30,513 bases of DNA from a virus. Position numbers and translations under genes: made by a program. The stretch's first letter is position 1. Each line of letters starts with the position of its first letter. This document shows, piece after piece, positions 1 through 6,364 of the stretch. The stretch lies in the IMG/VR virus record IMGVR_UViG_3300005613_000287, positions 1 through 30,513 of that record; one strand, 5' to 3'. The notes beneath the pieces were generated by a model, which worked only from the letters and a program-made list of their open reading frames with translations, was not told the DNA's origin and did no database searches.

Positions 1-104
1 AGTTAAGAAAAGGTTGATCCTCCTCTACTATATATTATTATACTCCTCCTTATGTAGGCCGTTTTTTTTTGAAACTCTTTAAAATAAAGGATCGTTATTT
101 TTTA
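1..104. repeat. Left copy of genome-end repeat
   Basis: These 104 bases are identical to 30236-30339, so the window reads through the circular or terminally redundant junction. The stretch is non-coding. It contains two CTCCT-type pyrimidine blocks (about 19-26 and 43-50) separated by an AT-rich TATATATTATTATA segment, then a run of nine T. I see no open frame and cannot tell whether it holds a packaging site, an origin or only a leader. Confidence 0.95.
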
Positions 105-112
105 AGAGAGAG

Positions 113-145
113 TGGATTTTTAAATATATAAAAATAAAAATCCAT
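113..145 (+). promoter_or_regulatory. Inverted repeat ending at HNH start codon, with AT-rich promoter-like core
   Basis: The arms TGGATTTTTA (113-122) and TAAAAATCCA (135-144) are perfectly complementary and enclose AATATATAAAAA. The right arm ends one base before the ATG at 146. The core TATATAAAAATAAAAA is shared with the leaders at 30387-30403 and, with G for A, at 25377 and 29439. It probably combines a short-leader promoter with an RNA hairpin or operator abutting the start codon. Confidence 0.55.
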
Positions 146-776
146 ATGAAAAAATGTAAAGTTTGTTTAGAAGAAAAAGAATTAAATTTATTTGATAAAG
201 TTAGTAAATCTGGATATAGAGGAACTTGTAGAAAATGTAGAAATACAAAAAATAGGAAATCTTGGTTATCAAATGAAAAAAATATAGAAAAAAGGAGAAA
301 ATATATGAAAAATTATATGAGGGAAAAATATCATAATAATGAAGAATATAGAAGATATCATTGTTTATTATCTAAATTGAGTTATAAATTAAAAAATGAT
401 ATTAGATTTAGAGAAAAATTTGAATTAAAATTTGATGAAAATATGAATTGGGATAATAAAGGTATTTATTGGGAGATAGATCATATCAATTCTGCATTAA
501 AAATGATTAAAAATGGTTATAGCGATGAAGAAATAAATGATATTAGAAATGTCAGACCACTTACTATAAAACAAAATAGAGAAAGAGTAAAAAAAGATAA
601 TAATGAATATGTTGAATATAAAGAACCAATAAGTCAAAAAAAATATAGAAAAAAATATTATCAAAAAAATAAAGAACAAATATCAAAGAAAAATAAAATA
701 TGGTATCAAGAAAATAAAGAAAGATTAAAATATGAAAGAGATCTTAAAAATTTGAGTAAAAATTAAAAAAATCCAT
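136..776 (+). mobile_element. HNH-gene insertion bounded by 10-bp direct repeats
   Basis: The decamer AAAAATCCAT occurs at 136-145, directly before the HNH start codon, and at 767-776, directly after its stop codon. The second junction copy has the decamer once (30349-30358) and no HNH gene. The net length difference between the copies is 653 bp: 631 bp for the ORF plus one decamer, and 22 bp of promoter-side sequence. The left and right flanks next to the insert also differ between copies, while sequence further out is identical. This is what a recently gained or lost free-standing homing-endonuclease cassette would look like. Confidence 0.7.
146..766 (+). CDS. HNH homing endonuclease with N-terminal zinc finger
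   Basis: This 206-aa protein has a Cys4 zinc knuckle (C4, C7, C28, C31), a basic linker, and an HNH core with D112-H113 in WEIDH followed by an R-x-x-N-V-R-P-L segment and N144. The C-terminal 50 residues are a Lys/Tyr-rich repeat-like tail. The HNH family nicks or cuts DNA using one metal ion. Free-standing phage copies usually promote their own spread into gene-lacking alleles. The start is fixed by the inverted repeat that ends at 144. A related but distinct HNH lies at 25397-26086. The gene is missing from the second junction copy, which supports mobility. The HNH call is firm; homing activity is inferred. Confidence 0.85.
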   Translation: MKKCKVCLEEKELNLFDKVSKSGYRGTCRKCRNTKNRKSWLSNEKNIEKRRKYMKNYMREKYHNNEEYRRYHCLLSKLSYKLKNDIRFREKFELKFDENMNWDNKGIYWEIDHINSALKMIKNGYSDEEINDIRNVRPLTIKQNRERVKKDNNEYVEYKEPISQKKYRKKYYQKNKEQISKKNKIWYQENKERLKYERDLKNLSKN

Positions 777-787
777 AGTAGAAAAAA

Positions 788-826
788 AGTTGTTTTTATA
801 GTTAATAAATAAAAATAAAAACAACT
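788..826 (+). promoter_or_regulatory. Inverted repeat ending at the start codon of the PD-(D/E)XK gene
   Basis: AGTTGTTTTTAT (788-799) pairs perfectly with ATAAAAACAACT (815-826), and the ATG at 827 follows with no gap. The arms differ in sequence from those at 113-144 but keep the same layout and a similar A-rich core. The second junction copy (30370-30408) has a different loop and still keeps 10 bp of pairing. Confidence 0.55.
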
Positions 827-1414
827 ATGAGTAAATATTATGAAGACAGTATCGTAGAAAGAATGTATCTAAAAGAACTAACCAATAGACTTAGAGATAC
901 ATTTGATATAAAATTATATCAAACACCACCTGAAGGCAAAGATAAATATGATGGTATATTATATTTCTTTGATAAAGGTGGATATAAATTAAAGAAGAGA
1001 GTTATCATAGAAGTTAAAGTTAGAAAGGATTGGTATTCTACTTTAATGTTGGAAAAGATTAAACTAAATAATCTTCTTGATATAAGAAAGAATTTAGATA
1101 AGCAATCTGAAAAAGAAACTGGTGATAAGATTGAATCTGATATATGGTATATGAGCGTTACTCCGAAAGAAACATATATTTGGAAATTAGGAAAAAAATA
1201 TGAATGGAAACAAGAATATCATAATAAATCAACTAATAATCCTTCTTTAGGAAAAATTTTAAAAGATGTTACATATTTAGATATAAATAAATCTAAAAGA
1301 TTTGAATGGACATCTAATACTTTTAAATATAATGATGTATCTAAAAAACAAATAGAAACTATAAACTTAAATATAAAAAGAAATATTTGTATATTTAAAT
1401 CAATTGGATTATAA
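827..1414 (+). CDS. PD-(D/E)XK-like nuclease, putative
   Basis: This 195-aa protein has the pattern of a PD-(D/E)XK fold in its first third: D42 in YDG, a beta-hairpin (residues 43-58), then E62-V-K64 in IIEVKVRKDW. These are the usual acidic, acidic and lysine catalytic positions. Such proteins in phages act as recombination or restriction-type endonucleases; which of these applies cannot be told here. The C-terminal half (about 100-195) is not recognised. It directly follows the HNH gene and is followed 16 bp later by a DUF6378-like gene. The first 35 codons are repeated at the window end, an effect of genome circularity and not a duplication. The fold assignment rests on a short motif only. 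Confidence 0.55.
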   Translation: MSKYYEDSIVERMYLKELTNRLRDTFDIKLYQTPPEGKDKYDGILYFFDKGGYKLKKRVIIEVKVRKDWYSTLMLEKIKLNNLLDIRKNLDKQSEKETGDKIESDIWYMSVTPKETYIWKLGKKYEWKQEYHNKSTNNPSLGKILKDVTYLDINKSKRFEWTSNTFKYNDVSKKQIETINLNIKRNICIFKSIGL

Positions 1415-1430
1415 AAAATAAAAATTAATT

Positions 1431-1697
1431 ATGAATATATTAAAGAAAGCAGATGAAATAATAAATGAAAGAAGTGAAGAAAAATTAAGAGAATATGGTC
1501 CGATAGATGATAATATAAAAAATATGGTTGAATTATTTAAAATAATGAGTGGAAAAGAATTAAGTATAGAAGAAGGTTATATGATTTTAATTTGTAATAA
1601 ATTAGCAAGACAATCTTTTAAACATAAAGAAGATAATTTGTTAGATTTATGTGCATATACAGGAGCTTTAAATAATTATATTGAGAAAAAATTGTAA
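1431..1697 (+). CDS. DUF6378-like phage protein
   Basis: This 88-aa protein matches the pattern of the DUF6378 family of phages: an N-terminal helix with NERSEEKLREYGP, a middle helical stretch with SGKELSIEEGYMIL, and the KEDNLLD-x-x-AYTGALNNY ending. The family function is not known to me. The acidic DN-x-x-D segment recalls all-alpha NTP-pyrophosphohydrolase-like small proteins, but I do not claim that activity. It follows the A-rich leader AAAAATTAATT-ATG and is the last gene before a terminator, so it closes the first transcription unit. Confidence 0.6.
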   Translation: MNILKKADEIINERSEEKLREYGPIDDNIKNMVELFKIMSGKELSIEEGYMILICNKLARQSFKHKEDNLLDLCAYTGALNNYIEKKL

Positions 1698-1777
1698 AAT
1701 AAGATATCAAAAAAGAAGTATAGAAAACTAATAGAAGATTTTAGAAGAAATCATATGTGAAAAATCTAATGTGTGAT

Positions 1778-1812
1778 AAGGGTCGTTCTTGGAAACAAGG
1801 CGGCCCTTTTTT
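1778..1812 (+). terminator. Rho-independent terminator with GNRA-type loop
   Basis: AAGGGTCG (1778-1785) pairs with CGGCCCTT, with one G-T wobble. An inner CTTG/CAAG stem is capped by GAAA, and a T run follows. It separates the first unit (HNH, nuclease, DUF6378-like) from the zinc-ribbon gene, whose promoter-like sequence overlaps the T tract. Confidence 0.85.
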
Positions 1813-1824
1813 AATATATAATAT
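1811..1824 (+). promoter_or_regulatory. Promoter-like TTAATATATAATAT
   Basis: The string TTAATATATAATAT lies between the terminator and the ATG at 1825. Similar AATATATAA strings stand just before the starts at 9994, 10209, 25397 and 29457. No clear -33 element is seen. Confidence 0.4.
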
Positions 1825-2244
1825 ATGAAATGTAAAAAATGTGGAATAAAAAAACATAATAATGGACAAGAATTATGTTTTAGATGTAAGCCTAGGAAAC
1901 AATCTATCTATAAAAAATGTGGTAAATGTGGTTGTGAAAAAACAAATGCTCTTAGTACGCCATATTGTAAGCCTTGTAATAGAGAATATAGTAAAAATCT
2001 AAGAGAATATAATTTAGAAAATATAAGTAAATATGATGAAAAATCAATAATAAAGTTTATTGAAAGGATTGAAAGAAGAAATGGTTATGTAAGCATATAT
2101 GAATTATTAGTTGAATTGATTACTTTATTCAATACATTAGGCAAAGGTAGTGAAATTTATAATGAATATGAACCGAATATTCAATTACAAAAAATGTATA
2201 AAGAGTTAAAAAAAGTTGTTAAGTATGATAAAAGAAATATGTAA
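1825..2244 (+). CDS. Zinc-ribbon protein of unknown function
   Basis: This 139-aa protein begins with two zinc-binding CxxC pairs (C3-C6 and C18-C21) and then a second set (C32, C35, C48, C51). These resemble the N-terminal fingers of the two HNH proteins in this genome. No HNH core follows. Instead there is a helical region (about 60-139). It may be a DNA- or RNA-binding regulator, or a remnant of an HNH protein that kept its fingers. It begins a new transcription unit after the terminator at 1778-1812 and overlaps the next gene by 20 bp. Confidence 0.6.
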   Translation: MKCKKCGIKKHNNGQELCFRCKPRKQSIYKKCGKCGCEKTNALSTPYCKPCNREYSKNLREYNLENISKYDEKSIIKFIERIERRNGYVSIYELLVELITLFNTLGKGSEIYNEYEPNIQLQKMYKELKKVVKYDKRNM

Positions 2245-2437
2245 AGAAAAGAATATAAATTTTAAAAGAGATTATAAAAATGGATTATGGATTTTTTCAT
2301 ATAAGAAAAAAGATTTTGAGTTTTCATTTGGTTATTCAATGGATCAAGATCCATTAAAATGTTTACCTCATTTTGAAGAGATGTTAAAGGTTGAATTAAG
2401 AAATAAAAAGATAGAATCCATAATTGGAAAAAAATGA
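2225..2437 (+). CDS. Hypothetical protein
   Basis: This 70-aa protein starts at ATG 2225. A TTG nine bases upstream is in frame but has no support. It has a short N-terminal helix (IKEICKEKNINF) and then an alternating aromatic/charged pattern that suggests a small alpha/beta fold. The start lies inside the end of the zinc-ribbon gene, so translation is probably coupled. No family is recognised. Confidence 0.6.
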   Translation: MIKEICKEKNINFKRDYKNGLWIFSYKKKDFEFSFGYSMDQDPLKCLPHFEEMLKVELRNKKIESIIGKK

Positions 2438-2461
2438 CTTTTTAAATATAATATATAAAGT

Positions 2462-2587
2462 ATGAAAACAATAGATTATATAAATTGGATGATTTTAGAG
2501 AATAGAAAAAATCCTATACGCTTATCTATATGGAGGTTCATATTAGGTAAATATATTGAGTGTAAGAGACGATCTAATAAAAAATGA
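2462..2587 (+). CDS. Small basic protein (41 aa)
   Basis: The frame encodes MKTIDYINWMILENRKNPIR and then a Trp/Arg/Lys-rich tail. It follows a promoter-like AATATAATATATAAAG string (2446-2461) immediately before the ATG, which favours it being real. It ends 10 bases before the preferred ATG of the next gene. There is no homology I recognise; it could be a short leader or regulator. Confidence 0.45.
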   Translation: MKTIDYINWMILENRKNPIRLSIWRFILGKYIECKRRSNKK

Positions 2588-2597
2588 TATATCATAT

Positions 2598-2990
2598 ATG
2601 ACTAGTACAGATAGTTTAAGAGAGTTAAGAAAAAAGTGGCAACATATTAGTTATGAAATGCCAATATATTTAGAAAAAAGTAATAAAAGAGATTATGTTG
2701 TTTATCATAATTATAGATGTATATTAGAATTTATATTAGTTTTGATTAAAGATAAAATATATTCTGATGTTTATATTGATAAAATAATTCTGAAATGTCA
2801 GGAAAATTTTGATAAAATATATGTTGAATGGAATGAAGATTCATATGATAAATTGTTTTTAATGTCTGCTGATTTAATTAACTTTATAGAAGGAATTATT
2901 GAAGATGCAGAACAATATGAATTATATGAAGTTTGTCATAATATAAAATCTTTTGATGAAAAATTTAAATTAATTAGTGAAGAAGAATGA
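2598..2990 (+). CDS. Hypothetical all-helical acidic protein
   Basis: I take ATG 2598 (130 aa). The frame is open back to a TTG at 2556, which would give 144 aa and overlap the small gene at 2462-2587. The protein is rich in Asp, Glu, Tyr and Ile, with predicted helices throughout and no membrane segment or metal motif. Its stop overlaps the GTG of the sigma-like gene by 14 bp, so the two are probably co-translated. No family is recognised. Confidence 0.65.
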   Translation: MTSTDSLRELRKKWQHISYEMPIYLEKSNKRDYVVYHNYRCILEFILVLIKDKIYSDVYIDKIILKCQENFDKIYVEWNEDSYDKLFLMSADLINFIEGIIEDAEQYELYEVCHNIKSFDEKFKLISEEE

Positions 2991-3543
2991 TATAATTATA
3001 TGGTTATATAATAATAAAGATTTTAATGATGGCTTTAATAAAATATGTACTGATGATAATTTTAAAGGAGATTTAATGCAAGAATTTTATCTGATACTTT
3101 TAGAAAAACCTGGAAATGAATTAAGAACATTATATTATAGTAAGAATTTAGTTTATTGGAGCTTAAAGATTTTAAAAAATCAATTTCATAGTAAAAGTAG
3201 TCCTTTTTATAAAAAATATAGAGTTAGAAAAGAAGATATAGAAGATTTGAATTTAATTGAAAATGAAACAGATTTAACAAGATATAAGATAATAGAAGAA
3301 GTTGAAAGAATTTTAGATGTAGATATACATTGGTTTGATGCACATCTTTTTAGATTATATTATTTAAATAATATATTAGAAGATGGTAATGAACTGAAAC
3401 CTATGAGTTTAAGAAAAATAAAAGAATTACATACATATGAAAATCTCTCAATAAGTATAAATACTATAACAAAAAGTCTATCAAAAACATTAACAACTAT
3501 TAGAAAAAAATTAAAAGAAAATTATGAAAAAGAAAGAGATTGA
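2977..3543 (+). CDS. Sigma-70-like factor, putative late transcription regulator
   Basis: This 188-aa protein starts with GTG 2977, preceded by AAATTAATTA; no earlier ATG is available. Residues 31-45 (GDLMQEFYLILLEKP) resemble the region-2 helix of sigma factors. Residues about 120-180 form a region-4-like helical pair with SLRKIKELH and a basic recognition-like helix (SLSKTLTTIRKKLK). Distant sigma-like proteins of this size are common in Bacteroidota phages. Its likely task is to direct host RNA polymerase to the AAATATATTTATA motifs before the late blocks. The last 20 bases overlap the first leucine-rich-repeat gene. The assignment is by pattern only and the binding site is inferred. Confidence 0.6.
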   Translation: MKKNDIIIWLYNNKDFNDGFNKICTDDNFKGDLMQEFYLILLEKPGNELRTLYYSKNLVYWSLKILKNQFHSKSSPFYKKYRVRKEDIEDLNLIENETDLTRYKIIEEVERILDVDIHWFDAHLFRLYYLNNILEDGNELKPMSLRKIKELHTYENLSISINTITKSLSKTLTTIRKKLKENYEKERD

Positions 3544-4312
3544 ATTAATTTGTAAAGAATATGGAATAGGAAATTATACCATTAATGAAGATGGGTCTAT
3601 TGATGTTCAAGGAAGTGTTCATTTATCTAATAAAAGATTAAAGAAGTTACCCATAAAATTTAAACACGTTAGTGGACATTTTAATTGTTCTAATAATCAA
3701 TTAACTACATTATCAGGAAGTCCAAGGACAGTAGGAGGTTATTTTGATTGTCATAATAATCAATTAACTACATTATCAGGAGGACCAAATTCAGTAGGAG
3801 GGAATTTTATTTGTTCTTATAATCAATTAACTACATTAGAAGGAAGTCCAAATTCAGTAGGAGGTAATTTTTATTGTTATAATAATCAATTAACTACTTT
3901 AGAAGGATCTCCAAAAAGTGTAGGTCTTAATTTTTATTGTTATGATAATAAATTAACTACTTTAGAAGGAAGTCCAAGAACAGTAGGAGGTGATTTTTGG
4001 TGTGATGATAATCAATTAACTTCTTTAGAAGGATCTCCAAAAAGTGTAGGTCATAGTTTTTATTGTAATAATAATCAATTAACTTCTTTAGAAGGATCCC
4101 CAAAAAGTGTAGGAGGTGATTTTTATTGTTCTAGAAATCAATTAACTACTTTAGAAGGAAGTCCAAGAACAGTAGGAGGTAGTTTTTATTGTAGAAATAA
4201 TAAATTAACTCTAGAAAGTTATGATAGTGATTATGTTAAATCTTATATTAAACAATTAAATAGAGATATAAAAATAAATGAATTATTAAATTATGAAAAA
4301 GAAAGAGATTGA
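3524..4312 (+). CDS. Leucine-rich-repeat protein, 8 repeats
   Basis: This 262-aa protein has three parts: an N-terminal cap (1-57, with YTINEDGSIDVQG), eight 21-residue repeats (58-225), and a C-terminal cap (LESYDSDYVKSYIKQLN). The repeat consensus is NQLTTLEGSP-x-x-VGG-x-FYC-x-x. The repeats form a solenoid; each has a conserved Cys. Proteins with this repeat are frequent in large Bacteroidota phages and their role is unproven; protein binding is the usual guess. It overlaps the sigma-like gene by 20 bp and its shorter paralogue by 20 bp, through the same DNA string at both junctions. Confidence 0.8.
   Translation: MKKKEIELICKEYGIGNYTINEDGSIDVQGSVHLSNKRLKKLPIKFKHVSGHFNCSNNQLTTLSGSPRTVGGYFDCHNNQLTTLSGGPNSVGGNFICSYNQLTTLEGSPNSVGGNFYCYNNQLTTLEGSPKSVGLNFYCYDNKLTTLEGSPRTVGGDFWCDDNQLTSLEGSPKSVGHSFYCNNNQLTSLEGSPKSVGGDFYCSRNQLTTLEGSPRTVGGSFYCRNNKLTLESYDSDYVKSYIKQLNRDIKINELLNYEKERD
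3695..4198 (+). repeat. Tandem 63-bp coding repeats (8 units)
   Basis: Eight in-frame 63-bp units begin with AATCAATTAACTAC or a close variant (AATAAATTAACT in one). Neighbouring units share long identical stretches, for example around GAAGGATCTCCAAAAAGTGT. Repeat number can therefore change by slippage or recombination without breaking the frame. Confidence 0.9.
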
Positions 4313-4766
4313 ATTAATTTGTAAAGAATATAATATAAGAAATTATACCATTAATGATGATGGGTCTATTGATGTTGATGGAGATGTTAATTTATCAGGA
4401 AGAAAATTAACAAAGTTACCTTTAAAATTTAGAAATCTTAGTGGTGATTTTGATTGCTATGATAATCAATTAACTACTTTATCAGGATCTCCAAAAAGTG
4501 TAGGAGGTTATTTTTATTGTACATATAATCAATTAACTACTTTAGAAGGATCTCCAAAAAGTGTAAAAGGTAGTTTTTATTGTAATAATAATCAATTAAC
4601 TACTTTAGAAGGAAGTCCTCAGGTAGAAGGTAATTTTTATTGTTCTGATAATAAACTAAATCTAGAAAGTTATGATAGTGAATATGTTAAATCTTATATT
4701 AAACAATTAAATAGAGATATAAAAATAAATGAATTATTAAATTATGGAATGGATGATATTATTTAA
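4293..4766 (+). CDS. Leucine-rich-repeat protein, 3 repeats
   Basis: This 157-aa protein is a tandem paralogue of the preceding gene. The N-terminal cap (1-57) and C-terminal cap (LESYDSEYVKSYIKQLN) are nearly the same, but there are only three repeats (58-119), the third being one residue short. The first 40 or so bases are almost identical to those of the first paralogue and are likewise embedded in the tail of the upstream gene. This indicates that whole genes, including the overlap junction, were duplicated. The last codons diverge (GMDDII) and overlap the next gene by 23 bp. Confidence 0.8.
   Translation: MKKKEIELICKEYNIRNYTINDDGSIDVDGDVNLSGRKLTKLPLKFRNLSGDFDCYDNQLTTLSGSPKSVGGYFYCTYNQLTTLEGSPKSVKGSFYCNNNQLTTLEGSPQVEGNFYCSDNKLNLESYDSEYVKSYIKQLNRDIKINELLNYGMDDII
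4464..4649 (+). repeat. Tandem 63-bp coding repeats (3 units)
   Basis: Three units (63, 63 and 60 bp) of the same family as 3695-4198, with identical blocks shared between the two genes. Recombination between the arrays could fuse or delete the genes in frame. Confidence 0.85.
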
Positions 4767-5010
4767 AGGATTATTATTAGGGTGGTTTATAGTTGAGATG
4801 CCATTTTTCGCTGTAATAAGTATGATTATAGTTGAATACTTTAAAATTAAAAACGAGATAATAAAGTTTATTATTGAGAAACCTTTTAATTGTTTGAAAT
4901 GTGGTGCATTTTGGGCAACATTATTATTAAGCCAAGATATATTCATATCAATTATGGCCGCTTGGATTATGTATATTTATGATTCAAAATTTAATACTAT
5001 TGAACTATGA
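4744..5010 (+). CDS. Small membrane protein with Cys-x-x-Cys
   Basis: This 88-aa protein has an N-terminal membrane segment (about 5-30), a short basic loop with KPFNCLKCGAFWATLLL (about 48-64), and a second hydrophobic segment (about 55-80). A CxxC followed by G-x-x-W at the entrance of a membrane helix is common in small phage and bacterial inner-membrane proteins of unknown role. Its start is inside the end of the leucine-rich-repeat gene, and its stop overlaps the next start by 4 bp. A role in host takeover or exclusion is possible, but nothing specific can be claimed. Confidence 0.65.
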   Translation: MEWMILFKGLLLGWFIVEMPFFAVISMIIVEYFKIKNEIIKFIIEKPFNCLKCGAFWATLLLSQDIFISIMAAWIMYIYDSKFNTIEL

Positions 5011-5201
5011 AAGAAGTAATGAAATGGAGAAATATAACACCAAGAAGAATAGAAAAATTATTAACATATCATAAAGATTTGTTTGGAGATGAAATGTCTA
5101 ATTATTATAAAAATTGTAAATGCCCAGGCGCTTTAAAAAGTATGTTAAGTGATATAAAAAAATATATAATAGTAAATGAGCAATTTAAAATACAAAGGTG
5201 A
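5007..5201 (+). CDS. Hypothetical protein (64 aa)
   Basis: The start codon overlaps the preceding stop (ATGA), and the end overlaps the methyltransferase gene by 26 bp, typical of a tightly coupled phage operon. The protein is basic at the N-terminus, with NITPRRIEKLLTYHKDLFG, and has two Cys near residue 37. No family is recognised. Confidence 0.6.
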   Translation: MKEVMKWRNITPRRIEKLLTYHKDLFGDEMSNYYKNCKCPGALKSMLSDIKKYIIVNEQFKIQR

Positions 5202-5667
5202 TAAAGAAGCACACTTCACAACAGATGAGTTAATAAATGAAATGTTTAATTTATTAAAAAAATATTATAAAGAAGATATATCAGAATATTTAGAAAATTC
5301 TGCTGGTGATGGTAGAATTATAGATAGATTTGATAAACCTTATATAGCTTTTGATATTAAAAGCAGAAGATATGATATAAAAGAATGTGATTATTTGAAA
5401 GAAAATATAGAATATAAGAAAAATAGAGTTTGTATAATGAACCCTCCTTTCAATAAAGGTTTGAAATTTTTATATAAAGCTCTTAAAGAATGTGATTATG
5501 TATTAACAATTCTAAGCCAAAATAGTCTATTAAATATTGATTATGATAAAGTATGGTGTGATGAAATACAATTGTGGAGAAAGTATGATTTTACCACTTG
5601 TAAAGCTGGAATTATTTTGGTTGCTTGTAGAAGTAAAAAAGAAGGTGATAAATATGAATATGAATAA
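5176..5667 (+). CDS. DNA N6-adenine methyltransferase-like protein
   Basis: This 163-aa protein has the SAM-binding motif I as ENSAGDGRI (40-48) and the catalytic motif IV as NPPF (89-92) after VCIMN. The order I then IV is that of the gamma/beta N6-adenine or N4-cytosine methyltransferase fold. At 163 aa it is smaller than most and shows no separate target-recognition domain, so its specificity may be loose. There is no restriction partner nearby; solitary phage methyltransferases commonly protect phage DNA or modify host DNA. Its 3' end overlaps the first of two paralogous genes by 14 bp. Confidence 0.75.
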   Translation: MSNLKYKGDKEAHFTTDELINEMFNLLKKYYKEDISEYLENSAGDGRIIDRFDKPYIAFDIKSRRYDIKECDYLKENIEYKKNRVCIMNPPFNKGLKFLYKALKECDYVLTILSQNSLLNIDYDKVWCDEIQLWRKYDFTTCKAGIILVACRSKKEGDKYEYE

Positions 5668-5992
5668 GACACTTGAGAATAGAAGAAAAGTTGGTGGTGA
5701 TAATTTTACAATTAAACATTCAAGAAGATCTAATTTATATTTAAGTGATTATATAGATAAATTCAATTTCAATGATTATTGGTGTTTTAAGTCAAGTGGT
5801 CATCAAAAATTAATAGATGAAGAAGATTTTCTAAAATTAAAATATTCTAGTTATATTTTCTTTAAAAAAGACTTATATAATGTTAATGAAATTATAGAAT
5901 GGATTGATTGGTGTAAAAATATAGGAGGAATACAATTCTTAGATAAATTAACTCCTCCTTTTAATCCTAAAAAAATTATAATAAAACAATGA
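5654..5992 (+). CDS. Hypothetical protein, first of a tandem paralogue pair
   Basis: This 112-aa protein starts at ATG 5654. The frame is open upstream to 5537, but that part overlaps the methyltransferase and has no counterpart in the paralogue, which begins with the same MNMNKT. Shared features are RKVGGD, SNLYL-x-DYI-x-KFNF, DYWCFK, HQKLIDEEDFLK and the ending TPPFNPKK-x-IIKQ. The mix of aromatic and basic residues suggests a compact alpha/beta domain. It overlaps its paralogue by ATGA. No function is recognised. Confidence 0.7.
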   Translation: MNMNKTLENRRKVGGDNFTIKHSRRSNLYLSDYIDKFNFNDYWCFKSSGHQKLIDEEDFLKLKYSSYIFFKKDLYNVNEIIEWIDWCKNIGGIQFLDKLTPPFNPKKIIIKQ

Positions 5993-6342
5993 ATATGAAT
6001 AAGACAATTGCGAATGTTAGAAAAGTTGGTGGAGATTATTTTAGGTTAATGTACCTAAGAAAATCTAATTTATACTTAAAAGATTATATTAATAAATTTA
6101 ACTTTGATGATTATTGGTGTTTTAAGGCAACTAATCATCAAAAATTAATAGATGAAGAAGATTTTCTAAAATTTGAATATTCTTGTTATGTTTTCTTCAA
6201 AAAAGAATTATATGATGTTAATAAAATTATAGAATGGACTGATTGGATAAAAGTAAATAGTGTTCAAAATGGTAATGGTGGTGGATATTTAGTTATACCA
6301 ACTCCTCCTTTTAATCCTAAAAAAGTTATAATAAAACAATAA
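5989..6342 (+). CDS. Hypothetical protein, second of a tandem paralogue pair
   Basis: This 117-aa protein is a close paralogue of the preceding gene along its full length. The main difference is a longer, Gly/Asn-rich loop (VQNGNGGGYL) before the conserved C-terminal TPPFNPKK. The four-base overlap (ATGA at 5989-5992) indicates coupled translation, so the two products may form a hetero-oligomer. It is the last gene of the accessory block; a promoter-like motif and the packaging genes follow. Confidence 0.7.
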   Translation: MNMNKTIANVRKVGGDYFRLMYLRKSNLYLKDYINKFNFDDYWCFKATNHQKLIDEEDFLKFEYSCYVFFKKELYDVNKIIEWTDWIKVNSVQNGNGGGYLVIPTPPFNPKKVIIKQ

Positions 6343-6344
6343 TT

Positions 6345-6364
6345 AAAAAAATATATTTATATAT
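6345..6364 (+). promoter_or_regulatory. AAATATATTTATATA motif (late class)
   Basis: AAAAAA-TATATTTATATAT lies directly before ATG 6365. The core AAATATATTTATA recurs at 11038, 20069, 23063 and 26107, each time before a structural block. Here it touches the start codon, so it would give a leaderless message if it is the promoter itself. Confidence 0.5.

Noticed and set aside
1698-1757. Continuation of the DUF6378-like frame after its stop codon (19 codons to the next stop)
   Set aside because: The conserved end of the family is already complete before the TAA at 1695-1697, so a nonsense mutation or readthrough is not needed to explain it.
2556-2597. TTG start for the helical protein at 2598
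   Set aside because: It would overlap the 41-aa gene, and an ATG with an AT-rich leader exists at 2598; kept as an alternative only.
3695-4649. CRISPR-like regular repeats
   Set aside because: The repeats are contiguous 63-bp in-frame coding units with conserved protein pattern and no unique spacers.
5537-5653. N-terminal extension of the first paralogue back to 5537
   Set aside because: It lies inside the methyltransferase gene in another frame, and the second paralogue starts at the equivalent of 5654.
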